Source: an uncultured bacterium
Lineage (GTDB): Bacteria > Methylomirabilota > Methylomirabilia > Rokubacteriales > CSP1-6
Reading direction: 5' to 3'
NCBI GenBank assembly: GCA_946479205.1
Contig: CAMLFJ010000241.1
Coordinates: 1-5,783, forward strand
DNA: 5,783 bases
Made by a program: the position numbers and the translations under genes. Shown here one piece after another: positions 5,585 to 5,783 of this stretch (positions are counted from its first letter, which is position 1; each line of letters begins with the position of its first letter). A model generated the notes under the pieces. It was given only the letters and a program-made list of their open reading frames with translations, had not been told where the DNA came from and ran no database searches.

Positions 5585-5592
5585 CCTCTCAT

Positions 5593-5683
5593 GACCCCTC
5601 ACCCTACCCTCTCCCCTGAGGGGGAGAGGGTGGGGATCGGGGAACCCTCGCCCCCGGAGCGGGAGAGGGCAGGGTGAGGGGTC
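5593..5683. repeat. Long imperfect inverted repeat between convergent genes
   Basis: Outer arms 5593-5615 and 5661-5683 are 23-bp inverted repeats with one mismatch (A5606/C5670). Nested inside is a perfect 10-bp hairpin, 5607-5616 (CCCTCTCCCC) with 5621-5630 (GGGGAGAGGG), loop TGAG. It is therefore two head-to-head copies of one repeat family, also present in frame at 820-858. It lies 8 nt after the oxygenase stop and 2 nt from the stop of the minus-strand gene, so it could serve as a bidirectional terminator, though no T-run follows either arm. Confidence 0.9.
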
Positions 5684-5685
5684 GC

Positions 5686-5783
5686 TCAGATCAGCGGGCG
5701 AATGTCGCCCGCGAAGGCCTCGTAGATGCCGATCATGTCGTCGAGATCGCGGTAGCGCGTCTCGAGCAGCATCGACTCCACGC
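5686..5783 (-). CDS. Unrecognised protein, C-terminal fragment
   Basis: The minus strand reads open from the window edge to TGA at 5686-5688, giving 31 residues that include LLETRYRDLDDM and end in FAGDIRPLI. Codon use is strongly GC-ending like the neighbouring genes, which supports real coding sequence. I do not recognise the family from this tail. The gene is convergent with the oxygenase, with the inverted repeat lying between them. Confidence 0.55.
   Translation of the reverse strand, partial: VESMLLETRYRDLDDMIGIYEAFAGDIRPLI

Overview
The window is GC-rich throughout, gene-dense and laid out in short, tightly spaced operons. It comes from a bacterial chromosome. The GC content, the fatty-acid genes and the interspersed GC-rich palindromes with CCCTCTCCCC/GGGGAGAGGG arms would fit an uncultivated soil or sediment lineage such as Rokubacteria/Methylomirabilota or a deltaproteobacterium. 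That assignment is inference only; no rRNA or marker gene is present.

Left part (1-2330): a catabolic operon on the + strand. It holds the C-terminus of an ANL-superfamily acyl-CoA ligase, a long-chain/isovaleryl-type acyl-CoA dehydrogenase (ACAD), and a PfkB-family sugar kinase joined to it by an ATGA stop/start overlap. The ACAD has been hit twice by repeats. The first 32 bp of the gene are duplicated upstream around a roughly 99-bp palindrome-rich insert. A second palindromic repeat lies in frame inside the coding region and adds about 25 residues.

Middle (2331-3540): a likely sigma70-type promoter, a small PF04126-type cyclophilin-like protein, and a short transaldolase (TalC/Fsa family). 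The pair ends at a strong GC-rich hairpin.

Right part (3541-5584): the most interesting block. Three overlapping + strand genes encode an ECF sigma factor, an unusual O6-alkylguanine-DNA methyltransferase carrying an Ada-type four-cysteine zinc domain at its C-terminus, and a 2OG-Fe(II) oxygenase that looks like the DNA-damage-associated DUF2086/Oxygenase-NA family. This looks like an alkylation-damage response operon in which an ECF sigma factor stands where canonical Ada has its AraC-type regulator. The sensing mechanism is inference.

End (5585-5783): a long imperfect inverted repeat of the same family as the one inside the ACAD, lying between convergent genes, followed by the C-terminal end of an unrecognised minus-strand gene.
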